Shown here: piece after piece, positions 39,107-49,422 of the stretch
Layout of the letters: the number at the start of each line of letters is the position of its first letter
How positions within the stretch are numbered: position 1 is the first letter of the stretch
Origin: Corynebacterium suedekumii
Lineage (GTDB): Bacteria > Actinomycetota > Actinomycetes > Mycobacteriales > Mycobacteriaceae
Reading direction: 5' to 3'
NCBI RefSeq assembly: GCF_030252185.1
Contig: NZ_CP126970.1
Coordinates: 2,294,001-2,358,000 of the forward strand
DNA: 64,000 nt
Notes under the pieces: model-generated
Seen by the model: the letters and a program-made list of their open reading frames with translations, nothing else
Database searches by the model: none
What the model was told of the DNA's origin: nothing
Made by a program: the position numbers and the translations under genes

Positions 39107-39198
39107 GCCACAAGCGTAGAGATCATTCCGCCCGCCTGCCAGGGCGCTAGACTGTGCCACTGTCCGTACATCCGTCGACGCCTGAGGAAGATCAACCG

Positions 39199-40050
39199 GT
39201 GACCAGCAACAAGAAACGCGGCGAGGACGCCCTCGCCCAGCTCGACCGCGAACTCAAGTCCCGCGACCGCGCCGAAAAGTCCAAGCCCATCAAGGTCGCC
39301 CTGGCCGCAGCCGTGGCCATCGTGGTCATCGTCGCCGGCATCTGGTTCCTGGCCACCCGCTCCTCCGACGAGGAGATCACCGCCTCCGAGGAGTCGACCG
39401 AGGCCACCACCCCGGAGACCCCGGAGATGGAGCCGCTGGCCATGACCCGCGCGCAGCCCCTGCCGGAGACCGTCACCTGCGAGTACCCGGAAGCGGGCGA
39501 GGCCTCCCGCGACGCCGGCACCCCGCCGACCGAGAACATCCCCACCACCGGCACGCTCAACGTCACCCTGGCCACCAACCAGGGTGAGATCGGCATGGAG
39601 CTCGACCGCACCACCGCCCCCTGCACCGTCAACGCCATCGAGCACCTGGTGGACAACGGCTACTACGACGACACCGTCTGCCACCGCCTGACCACCTCCG
39701 GCATCTTCGTCCTCCAGTGCGGTGACCCGTCCGGCGCCGGCTCCGGTGGCCCGGGCTTCCAGTTCGCCAACGAGTACCCGACCGACGAGCTCGAGGGCGA
39801 GGCCACCTCCCCGGTCATCTACCCGCGCGGTTCCATCGCCATGGCGAACGCGGGTGCCGACACCAACGGTTCCCAGTTCTTCCTCAACTACGAGGACTCT
39901 CCCCTGGCCCCGAACTACACCTACTTCGGCCAGATCTCCGAGGAGGGCCTGGCCACCCTCGACGGCATCGCCGAGACCGGTGTCGAGGGCGGTGCCGGTG
40001 ACGGTGCCCCCGCCGAGGAGGTCCGCATCGAGACCGCCTCCCTGACTTAA
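39199..40050 (+). CDS. Membrane-anchored cyclophilin-type peptidyl-prolyl isomerase
   Basis: 283 residues: basic N-terminus, one membrane segment (about residues 32-52, [20 protein letters not shown]), an acidic Thr/Glu/Pro linker, then a cyclophilin domain outside the membrane ([33 protein letters not shown] with the active-site Gln/Phe). It probably assists folding of exported proteins. GTG at 39199 has GAGGAAG 9 nt upstream. A perfect terminator hairpin follows. Confidence 0.9.
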   Translation: MTSNKKRGEDALAQLDRELKSRDRAEKSKPIKVALAAAVAIVVIVAGIWFLATRSSDEEITASEESTEATTPETPEMEPLAMTRAQPLPETVTCEYPEAGEASRDAGTPPTENIPTTGTLNVTLATNQGEIGMELDRTTAPCTVNAIEHLVDNGYYDDTVCHRLTTSGIFVLQCGDPSGAGSGGPGFQFANEYPTDELEGEATSPVIYPRGSIAMANAGADTNGSQFFLNYEDSPLAPNYTYFGQISEEGLATLDGIAETGVEGGAGDGAPAEEVRIETASLT

Positions 40051-40075
40051 CAGGTCAACTTCAGCTGACTCTCAG

Positions 40076-40110
40076 ACGGGACCCGCCCACGTGGGCGGGT
40101 CCCGTTCTTT
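40076..40110 (+). terminator. Intrinsic terminator after the cyclophilin gene
   Basis: A perfect 15-bp palindrome, arm ACGGGACCCGCCCAC (40076-40090) and its complement (40091-40105), is followed by TCTTTC. The stem is extremely GC-rich. Confidence 0.85.
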
Positions 40111-40160
40111 CACACACGTCACAGCAGTAACAGTTTTGACAGCAAATTGTAATGTCACTG

Positions 40161-40189
40161 TTGCAAACCCTTGATGCGCCGGTTAATCT
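40161..40189 (+). promoter_or_regulatory. Promoter of the small secreted protein gene
   Basis: TTGCAA (40161-40166), a 17-nt spacer and TAATCT (40184-40189) predict a start near 40196 and a leader of ~37 nt carrying AAGGA. Upstream, TGACA (40137-40141) and TGTCA (40153-40157) form an inverted repeat with an 11-nt gap, a possible activator or repressor site. The whole interval 40106-40232 has no gene. Confidence 0.6.
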
Positions 40190-40232
40190 GTCCCATGTCA
40201 TCGCGATCCTTCTCCTCTAAGGAATCAATTAC

Positions 40233-40601
40233 ATGAAGCTCTTCTCCCGCAAGGCCCTCGCCGCCGTTGCCACCACCGCTGCCCTGACCGTCTCCGGCAT
40301 GACCGCCCCGGCCTTCGCTGAAGATGCTCCGGCCAACTCCGAGGTCAACACCTCCCAGGAGGCCGGCGAGGGCACCGGCACCGAGGACGGCGGCTCCGAC
40401 AACGACGGCACCGAGGGCGACGACACCCCGGCTCCGGCTCCGGCCGACAACTCCTCCTCCTTCGGCAGCTCCTCCAACGAGAACGGCGAGGGCTCCTCCG
40501 ACGACCTCGAGGCCAAGGAGATCCGCGAGTGGATCGGCGTCTTCACCGCCATCATCGGCGCCCTCTCCACCGTCTTCGTCTTCGCCCAGCGCATCATGTA
40601 A
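40233..40601 (+). CDS. Small secreted acidic Ser/Gly-rich protein with C-terminal hydrophobic segment
   Basis: 122 residues: a clear Sec signal peptide cut at AFA-EDAPA (after about residue 29), a low-complexity Glu/Asp/Gly/Ser/Pro region of ~60 residues, and a C-terminal hydrophobic helix (about residues 99-117, EWIGVFTAIIGALSTVF). I recognise no family. It stands alone between two strong terminators with its own promoter, which suggests a well-expressed envelope protein. It could be anchored in the membrane or mycomembrane. Confidence 0.7.
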   Translation: MKLFSRKALAAVATTAALTVSGMTAPAFAEDAPANSEVNTSQEAGEGTGTEDGGSDNDGTEGDDTPAPAPADNSSSFGSSSNENGEGSSDDLEAKEIREWIGVFTAIIGALSTVFVFAQRIM

Positions 40602-40629
40602 GACCTCCTACTGCCCCGGCAGTAACGTA

Positions 40630-40660
40630 AACCGCCTCCCCCACGGGAGGCGGTTTTTTT
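40630..40660 (+). terminator. Intrinsic terminator of the small secreted protein gene
   Basis: Perfect 11-bp stem AACCGCCTCCC (40630-40640) / GGGAGGCGGTT (40645-40655), loop CCAC, followed by five more T. It lies 3 nt before the stop of the convergent DUF421 gene and may serve that gene as well. Confidence 0.92.
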
Positions 40661-40663
40661 GAA

Positions 40664-41200
40664 TCAGCCCAGGCGGTCGGCCCCACGAACGTTGCGGAGT
40701 ACGTCCCTGTCCAGCGGTTGACCGGTCCTGATGATGGAGAGAGTGCCGGTGGGTTCGAGGATCATCGCCTGGACACCGTCGAGGCTGCCCAGGCCGGCAC
40801 GGCGCACCGCGGAGTAGACGTCGGTGCGACTGACGTGGCAGCGTCGCATGTTCTCCGGCAGGAGCTGTCCGTCGGCGACGACGAGGACGGGGCTGCGGTC
40901 CAGGCGCCTGCCCCACCCGGTGTAGCGGCGGAGGGTGCCGAAGGCGGCTTCGAGAAGCATGAGGGTGAACAGTCCGATGAGGCCGGCGGCGAGGGTCGGC
41001 GGGTGGCCGAGGATGACACGCCCGCCCACAGCACCGAACATGATGACCACGACGGCGTCGGAGGCCGTCATGGAGCTCAAGACCCGGGAGCCGAAGATCT
41101 TCACCAGGACCATGAATCCGAGATAGATCCCGATCGCAGAGAGGACGACGACCGGAATCCGCCGGGGTTCGATGCTGAGTTCAGTGATCAGGAAGTCCAC
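40664..41200 (-). CDS. DUF421 (YetF-type) membrane protein
   Basis: 178 residues: three N-terminal membrane segments (VVVLSAIGIYLGFMVLVKIFG, DAVVVIMFGAVGGRVIL, LAAGLIGLFTLMLLEAAFG) and a cytoplasmic YetF domain ending at LSIIRTGQPL. Function unknown in corynebacteria; relatives in Bacillus belong to spore or envelope pathways. GTG at 41200 lies 8 nt after a TACCCT -10, so a leaderless mRNA is possible. Confidence 0.8.
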   Translation of the reverse strand: MDFLITELSIEPRRIPVVVLSAIGIYLGFMVLVKIFGSRVLSSMTASDAVVVIMFGAVGGRVILGHPPTLAAGLIGLFTLMLLEAAFGTLRRYTGWGRRLDRSPVLVVADGQLLPENMRRCHVSRTDVYSAVRRAGLGSLDGVQAMILEPTGTLSIIRTGQPLDRDVLRNVRGADRLG

Positions 41201-41208
41201 AGCCTCCG

Positions 41209-41214
41209 AGGGTA
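41209..41214 (-). promoter_or_regulatory. Candidate -10 for leaderless DUF421 mRNA
   Basis: TACCCT (41214-41209) ends 8 nt before the GTG start codon at 41200. Confidence 0.35.
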
Positions 41215-41218
41215 CGCG

Positions 41219-41563
41219 TCAGAGCACCGTGCCCTGGTGGTACACCTGCTGCCACCGCCCAGCCGCCCGTAGCCACAGCGAGGTTCTCCTGGCCCGACGC
41301 CCCTGCTGTTCTGACACCCAGAAGACCTGGATGATCTCCGGGGTCAGTGCCCTCGCCGCCAGGTGGGACATCCGAATGTCATCACCCGACTCGTGGGAGA
41401 GCAGATTGAGGATCGCTTCCCTGTCCCACTGACGCCCGGAGGCACCGATCTCGAGGAAGTCGGGGGCCAGCAGTTCCCTGAGTCGGTCGACGTCACCTCG
41501 CACGGCAGGTGTCTGCAGCTCGCGTTCCAGATCGAGGACGTGATCGAGGTCGGGGTGGGGCAT
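41219..41563 (-). CDS. NTF2-like / DUF4440 protein
   Basis: 114-residue single-domain protein predicted to adopt the SnoaL/NTF2 cone fold: N-terminal helices (LDHVLDLERELQTPAVRGD), LLAPDFLEIGASGRQWDREAI, and a C-terminal strand (SLWLRAAGRWQQVYHQGT). No catalytic residues can be assigned. It lies 9 nt downstream of the nucleotidase gene in the same direction, so co-transcription is likely. Confidence 0.65.
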   Translation of the reverse strand: MPHPDLDHVLDLERELQTPAVRGDVDRLRELLAPDFLEIGASGRQWDREAILNLLSHESGDDIRMSHLAARALTPEIIQVFWVSEQQGRRARRTSLWLRAAGRWQQVYHQGTVL

Positions 41564-41572
41564 GCCGTGATT

Positions 41573-43618
41573 CTACGGGTTGAGCAGCGCGTTGATCTGG
41601 GCCTCGATCTGGGAGGTCACACCCGCGAACAGTTCGGGGGCGAAGAACTGGACACCGCCGAGGATGCCGGCGACGGCCGCGAGGATGGCGACGATTCCGG
41701 CGGCGGAGCTGCCGGCGGAGGAACCGTCGGAGTCGTCGTCACCTGTGCCGGCGTCGGTGCCGTCGATGGTGACCGGGACGGTGACCTCGGTGCCGGTGTC
41801 GGTGGTGATGATGATCTGCTGGGTGCCGGTCAGGCCCTCGGGAATGGTGAGCTCGACGGTCGCGGTGCCGTGCTCGTTGTAGCGGTCGAACTCCGGGATG
41901 AACCGCGTGTCAATGTCCGCGGTGCCGGTGGCGTCACCGAGGGTGGCGGTCACGGCGGTGGCCTGGGGTTCGGTCTCGGTGGAGTAGTTGAGCGAGGTGA
42001 GGTTGAGGGTGACGGTCTCACCGGCGGCGAGGGTGCCGTCGATGGTCACGCCCACGTCACCCTGGGCGCCGCGGGGCTCGACGGCGGGGTTGGCCTCAAG
42101 GTAGTCGGCGAGGGCGGTGACGTCCTTGTAGCCGACGTCTCGGTAGTCGGTGACGTTGGTGAAGGCGTCGAATCCGTCGCCGCCGTCGAAGAGGAAGGAG
42201 GACATGGCCACGGAGTAGGTGCGGGCGGGGTCGATGGCCTCGCCGTGGAGGGTGGCCTCGATGACCCGCTCCCCCTGCGGTGCGGTGGGGTCGTAGCTGT
42301 AGGAGAAGCCGTCGGAGAAGCCGAGGGCCAGGCGCGGGCGGCTGGCGGCCGCGTCCTTCCACTGCTGCTCCAGGGCGAGGAGGATGTCGGCGCCGGTGAG
42401 CTTGCCGACGGCGATGCCGTTGCCGAAGGGCTGGATGTTGAACACGTCGCGGTAGGTGACCTCGCCGGCCGGGAGGTCCTGGCGGACGCCGCCGGCGTTC
42501 ATGAAGCCGAGGTCGACCTCCTCACCGAGGAAGTCGGCCATGCTGGCGCGGCCGGCTTCGGCGATGAGGTGGTTGAGGGTGGACTCGGACCCGCGGTTGT
42601 TGCCGGTTGTGGGGTTGCCGTTCTGGTCGAGGCCGTAGTCGTTGCCGCGGGAGAAGGAGTTGGCCAGGGTGGCGACCTGCTCGGCGCCGAGGACGTCTGC
42701 CTGGGTCCGGGCCTGGTCGACGATGGCGGCGACGGTGGCGTCCGGGGTGGCTCCGGTGGCCTGGGCGGCGGCGAGGTCGTACTGGGTGATCTCGGCGGCG
42801 GTGATCTCCCGGGTGGTCGGGTTGAAGGTGAAGTCGATGTCGGTGAGGATCTTGCCGTACTCACCGGACTGGGCGGCGATGATCGGGGTCTGGGCCGCGT
42901 GGACGACGTGCGAGTCGCCGCCGAAGACGGCGTCGACGTAGTCAGTGTCGAACCCTGCGGCGAGGGAGGCAGCGTCGTCGTGCATGAGGGCGATGACCAC
43001 GTCGGCCTGGTCACCGTCGATGAGTTCCCGGGCCACCTGGTTGGTCTCGGCGACGGGGTCGCGGAACTCGACGCCCTCGATGGCGGAAGGGGCGACCTTC
43101 TTGGCGGTCTGCGGGGTGACGGTGCCGACGAAGGCGATGCGGACGCCGTTGCGCTCCTGGATGTCGTGCGCCGGCAGGATGCGCTCACCGTTGCGGTAGA
43201 CGTTGGCGCCGAGGATCGGGTAGTCGGAGGCAGGGACGATGCGGTTGCGCAGGTCGTCCTGGCCCTGGTCGAACTCATGGTTGCCCACGGCGGAGACGTC
43301 GACACCCGCGGCGTTGAGGGCCTGGAGGGTGTCCTCGTCATTCGAGATGGCGGAGACGAAGTTGGAGCCACCGACGTTGTCGCCCGAAGTGGTGAAGACG
43401 TTCTCGTCGCCGTTGATCTGGTTGTTCAGGCCGGCGAGCAGGGCGGCACCGAGGTAACCGTTGTAGTCGTCGAACTCAAGGTAGCCGTGGAAGTCGGTGA
43501 TGTTGGAGACGGAGAATTCGACGGTCTCCTGGGCGATTGCCGCCGGCGCGAGGGTGAGGGCGACGGACGCGGTGGTCGTGGCGGCGATGAGGCGGCCCAG
43601 ACGACGGGACTTGTTCAC
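41573..43618 (-). CDS. Exported 5'-nucleotidase/metallophosphatase with C-terminal anchor
   Basis: UshA/NadN-type enzyme that hydrolyses extracellular nucleotides. 681 residues: signal peptide cut near AAIAQ-ETV (about residue 30), metallophosphoesterase domain (NITDFHGYL, TSGDNVGGS, GNHEFDQG), 5'-nucleotidase C domain (RQDLPAGEVTYRDVFNIQPFGN), an extra immunoglobulin-like region, a Gly/Asp/Ser linker and a final hydrophobic helix (AGIVAILAAVAGILGG). No LPxTG motif. GTG at 43618 has CAGGAG upstream. Phosphate-starvation control is plausible but not shown by any box I can define. Confidence 0.88.
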   Translation of the reverse strand: MNKSRRLGRLIAATTTASVALTLAPAAIAQETVEFSVSNITDFHGYLEFDDYNGYLGAALLAGLNNQINGDENVFTTSGDNVGGSNFVSAISNDEDTLQALNAAGVDVSAVGNHEFDQGQDDLRNRIVPASDYPILGANVYRNGERILPAHDIQERNGVRIAFVGTVTPQTAKKVAPSAIEGVEFRDPVAETNQVARELIDGDQADVVIALMHDDAASLAAGFDTDYVDAVFGGDSHVVHAAQTPIIAAQSGEYGKILTDIDFTFNPTTREITAAEITQYDLAAAQATGATPDATVAAIVDQARTQADVLGAEQVATLANSFSRGNDYGLDQNGNPTTGNNRGSESTLNHLIAEAGRASMADFLGEEVDLGFMNAGGVRQDLPAGEVTYRDVFNIQPFGNGIAVGKLTGADILLALEQQWKDAAASRPRLALGFSDGFSYSYDPTAPQGERVIEATLHGEAIDPARTYSVAMSSFLFDGGDGFDAFTNVTDYRDVGYKDVTALADYLEANPAVEPRGAQGDVGVTIDGTLAAGETVTLNLTSLNYSTETEPQATAVTATLGDATGTADIDTRFIPEFDRYNEHGTATVELTIPEGLTGTQQIIITTDTGTEVTVPVTIDGTDAGTGDDDSDGSSAGSSAAGIVAILAAVAGILGGVQFFAPELFAGVTSQIEAQINALLNP

Positions 43619-43775
43619 GGGGAACTCCTGGAAATTCTGAGGACTGATATCGGTGATATCTTTCTATCCCTTATCCAGGCATGTCACAGGCTCAGTTAAT
43701 TCTGCGAACTGGGCCTTCACCTGCGGGCGGACAAGTGTTCACCTCGCGGCCACCCGCGCCACCCCCACATGTGGG
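43619..43775. other. Spacer between rel and the nucleotidase gene
   Basis: 157 bp without a gene. It holds the nucleotidase leader (AT-rich TATCACCGATATC-type segment near 43645-43660) and the palindromic CCCACATGTGGG at 43763-43774, next to the rel stop, which may act as part of a weak terminator. Confidence 0.4.
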
Positions 43776-46064
43776 TCAGGCGGTGACGCGGTAGACGTCG
43801 AACACGCCCTCGGTGTTGCGCAGGGTGGTGAGCAGCTGGCCGAGCTGTTTCGTGTCGGAGACGGTGAACGTCAGCCGGATGGTGGCGATGTGGTCGTCGG
43901 CGGCGTGGGAGTTCATCGACATGACCGAGAGTTTCTGGTCGCTGAACACGCGGGTGATCTCGAAGAGCAGGCCCTGACGGTCGAGCGCCTCCAGCTGGAG
44001 GGTCGCGGCGAATGCTCCGCCGGAGATCCCCCGCGGTGCCCAGGCCACCGACACCAGGCGGGCCGGTTCGTCGTTGAGTTTGTCGGCGTTGGTGCAGTCG
44101 GTGCGGTGGACGGAGACTCCCCCGCCGCGGGTGACGAAGCCGAAGATCTCGTCTCCCGGCACCGGCTGGCAGCACTTGGCCATCTTCGCCATGACGTCGG
44201 GGCTGCCCTCGACGAGGATCCCGGTGCCGGCCTCGGAGTCCGCGGCCTTGGCCTGCGAACTGATGAGCTCGGAGATGGGGGCGCGGGCGGCGAGGGCGTC
44301 GACGGCGTCGTCCTGGTCGCCGAAGATGGCCATGAGCTGGTTGGCCACGTGCTGGGCGGAGACGTGGCCGGCACCGATGGCGGTGTAGAGGGCGTCGACG
44401 TCCGGGTAGTGCAGCTGGGTGGCCACCGTCTTCATGGACTGGGCGGTGAACAGCCGGTGCATGGGCAGGCCGCCACGCTGGACCTCGGCGGCGAGGGCGT
44501 CACGGCCGGCGTCGAGGTGCTCCTCGCGGCGTTCCTTGGCGAACCACTGCCGGATCTTCGCCTTCGCCCGCGGGGAGATGACGAAGTCCTGCCAGTCGAG
44601 GGAGGGGCCGGCGTTCTCGTCCTTGGAGGTGAACACCTCGACGCGGTCGCCGGACTTGAGGGTCGATTCCAGGGCGACGAGCTTGCCGTTGACCTTGGCA
44701 CCGATGCACCGGTGGCCGACCTCGGTGTGGACGGCGTAGGCGAAGTCGACCGGGGTGGCGTCGGCAGGCAGGTTGACTACGTCGCCCTTGGGGGTGAACA
44801 CGAAGATCTGCCGGGCCGTGAGGTCGTAGCGCAGGGAGTCGAGGAACTCGTTGGGGTCCGCGGCCTCCTTCTGCCAGTCGAGCAGCTGGCGCATCCACGC
44901 CATCTGGTCGACCTCCTCCCGGTCGCCCTTGTGGGAGCCCTTGGTCTCCTTGTACCGCCAGTGGGCGGCGACGCCGAACTCGGCGTTGTAGTGCATCTCG
45001 TGGGTGCGCACCTGCACCTCGAGGGGCTTGCCCTCCAGTGCCATGACGCTGGTGTGGAGCGACTGGTAGACGCCGAAGCGGGGCGAGGAGATGTAGTCCT
45101 TGAAGCGGCCCGGGAGGGCGGAGAAGATGGAGTGGACGACACCGATGGCGGCGTAGCAGTTGTTGATGTTGTCCACGAGGATGCGGATGCCCACGAGGTC
45201 GAAGATCTCGTCGAAGTCGCGGCCGCGGACGATCATCTTCTGGTAGATCGACCAGTAGTGCTTGGGCCGGCCCATGACGTCGGCCTCGATGTTGTTCTCC
45301 CGCAGGGCGGCGGTGACCTGCTCGGTGATGGCCTTGAGAGCCCGGTCGCGCGACGGTGCACGGTCGGCGACGAGGCGGACGATCTCGTCGTACTTCTTCG
45401 GGTAGAGGATGGCGAAGGACAGATCCTCCAGCTCCCACTTGACGTTGGCCATGCCCAGGCGGTGAGCCAGCGGCGCGATGACCTCGAGGGTCTGGCGGGC
45501 CTTCTTGGCCTGTTTCTCCGGCGGGAGGAAGCGCATGGTGCGCATATTGTGCAGGCGGTCGGCCACCTTGATCACCAGGACGCGGGGGTCCTGGGCCATG
45601 GCGACGATCATCTTGCGGATGGTCTCGGCCTCGGCGGCCGCCCCGAGCGCGACCTTGTCCAGCTTGGTCACCCCGTCGACCAGGCGGGCGACCTCGGCGC
45701 CGAACTCGTCGGTGAGCTGCTCGAGTCCGTAGTCGGTGTCCTCGACGGTGTCGTGCAGCAGGGCGGCGACGAGGGTGGTGGTGTCCATGCCGATCTCGGC
45801 GGCGATGGTGGCCACGGCCAGCGGGTGGGTGATGTACGGATCGCCCGACTTGCGCACCACGCCCTCGTGGAGCCGCTCGGCGGTCTCGTAGGCCCGGGAG
45901 AGCACCTCCGCGTCCGCCTTGGGGTGGAACTGGCGGTGGATGGACAGCAGCGGGTCGAGCACCGGGTTCGACTTGACCCGCGTGCCGGTGAGGCTGCGGG
46001 CGAGCCGGGCGGACATGCTGCGCACGCCGACGGCGTTGCGGCTGCGGGGGCGTTCCTCGGTCAT
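43776..46064 (-). CDS. rel: Bifunctional (p)ppGpp synthetase/hydrolase Rel
   Basis: Stringent-response enzyme. 762 residues with the full long-RSH layout: HD hydrolase ([10 protein letters not shown]), synthetase domain ([28 protein letters not shown]), TGS domain ([20 protein letters not shown]), zinc-finger-like/helical part and C-terminal ACT domain ending [13 protein letters not shown]. Both catalytic halves look intact. ATG at 46064 overlaps the apt stop by 4 bp, the usual apt-rel arrangement. Confidence 0.96.
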   Translation of the reverse strand: MTEERPRSRNAVGVRSMSARLARSLTGTRVKSNPVLDPLLSIHRQFHPKADAEVLSRAYETAERLHEGVVRKSGDPYITHPLAVATIAAEIGMDTTTLVAALLHDTVEDTDYGLEQLTDEFGAEVARLVDGVTKLDKVALGAAAEAETIRKMIVAMAQDPRVLVIKVADRLHNMRTMRFLPPEKQAKKARQTLEVIAPLAHRLGMANVKWELEDLSFAILYPKKYDEIVRLVADRAPSRDRALKAITEQVTAALRENNIEADVMGRPKHYWSIYQKMIVRGRDFDEIFDLVGIRILVDNINNCYAAIGVVHSIFSALPGRFKDYISSPRFGVYQSLHTSVMALEGKPLEVQVRTHEMHYNAEFGVAAHWRYKETKGSHKGDREEVDQMAWMRQLLDWQKEAADPNEFLDSLRYDLTARQIFVFTPKGDVVNLPADATPVDFAYAVHTEVGHRCIGAKVNGKLVALESTLKSGDRVEVFTSKDENAGPSLDWQDFVISPRAKAKIRQWFAKERREEHLDAGRDALAAEVQRGGLPMHRLFTAQSMKTVATQLHYPDVDALYTAIGAGHVSAQHVANQLMAIFGDQDDAVDALAARAPISELISSQAKAADSEAGTGILVEGSPDVMAKMAKCCQPVPGDEIFGFVTRGGGVSVHRTDCTNADKLNDEPARLVSVAWAPRGISGGAFAATLQLEALDRQGLLFEITRVFSDQKLSVMSMNSHAADDHIATIRLTFTVSDTKQLGQLLTTLRNTEGVFDVYRVTA

Positions 46065-46621
46065 GCGTTTATCACCACCAGCGGAGCACCGCTGAGGCGG
46101 TCACGGCCGCCCAGGGACTCCACCTCCAGGACGACGACGTAGCCGACGACGGTGCCGCCGGAGGCCTGGATGAGATCGCGGGCGGCGAGGAGTGTGCCGC
46201 CGGTGGCCAGCACGTCGTCGACAAGCACCACGCGCTTACCGGCCAGGTCCTGCCCGTCCGCGGGGATCTCCAGCGCGGCGCTGCCGTACTCCAGGGCGTA
46301 CTCCTGGGTGTGCACCGGTGGCGGCAGCTTGCCCTTCTTACGGATGGCGAGGATGCCCAGGCCGAGGTTGTAGGCCACCGCCGAGCCGAGGAGGAAACCG
46401 CGGGCGTCGAGACCGCCGATGAGGTCGGCGCCCATGGCCTGGCAGGCGTCGGAGAGTTCGTCGACCACGATGTGGAAGGCGTCGGCGTCGGCGAGCACCG
46501 GCGTGAGATCCTCGAACAGGACACCCTCGGCGGGGAAGTCCTGCACGAGGCGGATCTTGTCCGCCAGTGCCTCCCGGGCCGAGTCGTAGCGGTTAGTTCG
46601 AGTCTGGGTCTTGTCGAGCAT
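46061..46621 (-). CDS. apt: Adenine phosphoribosyltransferase
   Basis: Salvages adenine to AMP. 186 residues with PRPP motif [13 protein letters not shown] and adenine-side [18 protein letters not shown] at 46621 has GAGGA 7 nt upstream. The first 29 bp overlap the 3' end of the lipoprotein gene, so translation is likely coupled: lipoprotein-apt-rel form one unit. Confidence 0.94.
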   Translation of the reverse strand: MLDKTQTRTNRYDSAREALADKIRLVQDFPAEGVLFEDLTPVLADADAFHIVVDELSDACQAMGADLIGGLDARGFLLGSAVAYNLGLGILAIRKKGKLPPPVHTQEYALEYGSAALEIPADGQDLAGKRVVLVDDVLATGGTLLAARDLIQASGGTVVGYVVVLEVESLGGRDRLSGAPLVVINA

Positions 46622-48245
46622 CGTTGTCCTCACTCACGTGCCATCGGTCCATGTTCCAGCCGATGCCGGCCAGTCCCGTGTACACCACCACGTTACCTAC
46701 TGTGCGGTCGATCACGAATCGTCGGGGCTGCGCTGCGAGCGGGATCATCGGCACCTCCTCCCACAGGGTCGACTCCACCGAGCGGAGGTGGTCGACCTCC
46801 GTGGCGCGTGCCGAGGGTGCGTCGATCTCCGCCATCGGGTCGATGCCCATGAGCACCGCGTCGAGCGCCCCCTCGTGGATGATCTGCTCACCCCACCGAC
46901 CGGTGGTCACGCGGGTGAGATCGGAGAGGCTGCCCGCCTCGGCGGAGGCGTCGACGACGGTGATGCCCGCCGGCTCGCAGGAGGCCCGGATCGCCTCGAC
47001 CATGGCGGCCTTGCGTTCGTTGACGCCCGGGTACCCGATCCGCACCGTCATTCCCGCGTAGGCCTGCGCGGCCGGGATGTCCACCGCCAGGTGCGGGGTG
47101 GTCACGTCGGCGAGATAACCGGCGAGGGGGTCGTGGTGCGGCAGGGAGTTGAGCGTCACCGCGGGCACGTCGATCCCGGACACGCGTGACGACGCCGCCG
47201 CCACCGCCGTCTGATCCACACACGCGGCGAACGCGGCGCGCGCCGCGGGATATGCGAACACTCCGGCATCGCCGAGCCGCAGCGTCTCGGTGAGATCACC
47301 CACCCCCGCTTCGAGGTCGAAGACGTTGGTGGGGTCGTCCCGGTTGACCCATTCCGGTTCTCCGACCCGCACGTCGGCGATCTGCAGGGCGCCGGATTCC
47401 GCCAGCTGGCGCTGATCGGAACCACTCGGCCACACCACGAGCCGGTCAAGACTCGGGGCATCCCCGAAGTAGTGGTCGTTGGGGGCGAGAATGACCTCTC
47501 CGGACTCCCCCACCGACTCGATGCGGAAGGGGCCGGAGGACACCTGCAGTTCCGGATCGAACTCGGCCAGGGCGAATCCGTCATGCCAGATGGAGGCCAC
47601 GTCCTGGAGCATCGCCAGATCATCGTCCCGCAGTGCGCGGTGCATGTCCGTGATGCTCAGTCCCGCCCGCTGGGCGATGACGTGACTGGGCAGGACGGTG
47701 CCGGGGCCGAAGACGTGCCGCCAGCGCCCGCCGCCGTCCTCGTCGAAGACGACGGTGAACCGCTTGGCGCCCGGCTGGCAGTCGATCCGCAGGATCTTCT
47801 CCGTCAGCGGCAGATGGGACCCGAACAGACCCTCGTGCTGACCGGCCCTGACGTGCAGGAGGAAGTCCGTGCACGTGACCGGGGCGCCGTCGGAGTAGGT
47901 GGCGTCCTCGGCGATGGTGTAGATGACCTGCCGGTTCGCCCCGGGAAGCACCTGGGTGCGCACGAGGTCGGTGTTGGGGATCATCTGCCCCGACGGGCCC
48001 GGCACGAACACCGCCGGGTACAGCCGGCCGGACAGTGCCTCGGTGTTGGAGGAGGCACCGATGTCGGTCGCGGCGTTCGACGTGATCAGTTCGGTGTCCA
48101 CCAGGTAGCCGAAATAATCGGTCGACTGCGGTGCCGCGGAATCACCGGAGCCGCCGTCCGCGCCGTCCTGGCCGCCGGTGCACGCGGCGAGGGCGAGCAT
48201 GCTGACGGCGGTCACTGCCGCGAGGAACCCGCGCCGTGCGCCCAC
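46593..48245 (-). CDS. Family 5 solute-binding lipoprotein (peptide/nickel type)
   Basis: 550 residues. Lipobox LALAAC at about residues 17-22 follows a short signal peptide, so it is a lipoprotein on the outer face of the membrane. The rest is an SBP_bac_5 domain ([38 protein letters not shown]). No permease or ATPase genes are adjacent, so it is an orphan receptor or works with a distant transporter. It is placed between secDF and apt-rel, as in other corynebacteria. GTG at 48245 follows AGGCAGGA. Confidence 0.85.
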   Translation of the reverse strand: MGARRGFLAAVTAVSMLALAACTGGQDGADGGSGDSAAPQSTDYFGYLVDTELITSNAATDIGASSNTEALSGRLYPAVFVPGPSGQMIPNTDLVRTQVLPGANRQVIYTIAEDATYSDGAPVTCTDFLLHVRAGQHEGLFGSHLPLTEKILRIDCQPGAKRFTVVFDEDGGGRWRHVFGPGTVLPSHVIAQRAGLSITDMHRALRDDDLAMLQDVASIWHDGFALAEFDPELQVSSGPFRIESVGESGEVILAPNDHYFGDAPSLDRLVVWPSGSDQRQLAESGALQIADVRVGEPEWVNRDDPTNVFDLEAGVGDLTETLRLGDAGVFAYPAARAAFAACVDQTAVAAASSRVSGIDVPAVTLNSLPHHDPLAGYLADVTTPHLAVDIPAAQAYAGMTVRIGYPGVNERKAAMVEAIRASCEPAGITVVDASAEAGSLSDLTRVTTGRWGEQIIHEGALDAVLMGIDPMAEIDAPSARATEVDHLRSVESTLWEEVPMIPLAAQPRRFVIDRTVGNVVVYTGLAGIGWNMDRWHVSEDNDARQDPDSN

Positions 48246-48303
48246 GCTGTCCTGCCTTCGTGCTGGAGGGATATGTGAAGTTCTCAGTATACGACGGCAG
48301 ACG

Positions 48304-49422
48304 TCACCGTCGGTCAGGACGCCAGCTGGACCCGGAGGGCCGGGGGGCGGCGACGCTGCGCTTCGGCTCAGTCTCCTCCACCGATTCCGTCTCCCCGGAA
48401 TCCTCGTCGAGCTCGCCGGCGCGGTAGGCGGCGACCTCCTCGTTGTGCTTCTTCGTGTCCTTGCGTCGGTTGACCAGGCTCACCAGGATCGGGGTGGCCA
48501 GGAAGATGGAGGAGAAGATGCCTTCGATGACGCCGATGAGCTGGATGAGGGCGAGGTCCTTGAGGGTGCCCACGCCCATCATCCACACGGCGACGACCAT
48601 GAGCGCGATGATCGGCAGTGCCGAGATCACTGACGTGGAGATCGAGCGCATGACGGTCTGGTTGACCGCCAGGTTCGCCTCCTCCGCGTAGGTCCGGCGA
48701 CGGGTGTCCAGATAGCCGGCCGTGTTCTCGCGGACCTTGTCGAAGACGATGACCGTGTCGTAGATGGAGAAGGACAGGACGGTGAGCAGACCGATGACGG
48801 TCGCCGGGGACACCTCGAGCCCGAAGAGGGCGTAGATGCCGGCGATGACGACGCCGTCGACAACCAGGGCGATCATCGCGGCGGCGGCCATCTCGCGCTC
48901 GAGACGCAGCGCGATGTACAGCGCCGCCAGACCCAGGAACACCGCCATGGCGATGAGCATGCGCTGCGTGATCGTCGAGCCCCAGGACTCGGAGACCGTG
49001 GAGTCACCGATGGCGTCCGGGGAAGGTTCGCCGGTGGCGTCGAGCGGCTGGTGCTCCTCGTAGATGGCGGCCCGGGCGGAGTCGACCTGCTCGGTGGTCA
49101 GTCGCTCGGAGTTGATCTCCAGGGTGCGGGAGTCACCGGCGCCGACGATCTGGGTGATCTCGGGGGTCACCCCGGTGGCCTCGACGAAGGTCTCCTCGAC
49201 CTGCTCGGCGACGAGGTCACCGGCGGGCATGTTGAGCTTGGTGCCGCCCTCGAAGTCGATGCTGAGGTCGAATCCGCGGACACCGATCGCCGCAATGGAG
49301 ATGACGAGCAGTCCGGCGGTAATCCAGTACCAAAGGCGGGAGCGACCGATGAAGTCGACACCGCCCTCGCCGGTGTACAGGCGGTTGATCATGCCTCGGG
49401 AGTGGGTGGTTGCGGTGCTCAT
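48304..49422 (-). CDS. secF: Protein translocase subunit SecF
   Basis: Membrane partner of SecD that uses the proton gradient to finish translocation. 372 residues, six membrane segments (first WYWITAGLLVISIAAIGVRG), periplasmic domain with IDFEGGTKLNM, and the conserved YDTVIVFDKVRENT. A basic, low-complexity C-terminal tail of ~45 residues. ATG at 49422 follows the secD TAG with no gap. Confidence 0.96.
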   Translation of the reverse strand: MSTATTHSRGMINRLYTGEGGVDFIGRSRLWYWITAGLLVISIAAIGVRGFDLSIDFEGGTKLNMPAGDLVAEQVEETFVEATGVTPEITQIVGAGDSRTLEINSERLTTEQVDSARAAIYEEHQPLDATGEPSPDAIGDSTVSESWGSTITQRMLIAMAVFLGLAALYIALRLEREMAAAAMIALVVDGVVIAGIYALFGLEVSPATVIGLLTVLSFSIYDTVIVFDKVRENTAGYLDTRRRTYAEEANLAVNQTVMRSISTSVISALPIIALMVVAVWMMGVGTLKDLALIQLIGVIEGIFSSIFLATPILVSLVNRRKDTKKHNEEVAAYRAGELDEDSGETESVEETEPKRSVAAPRPSGSSWRPDRR

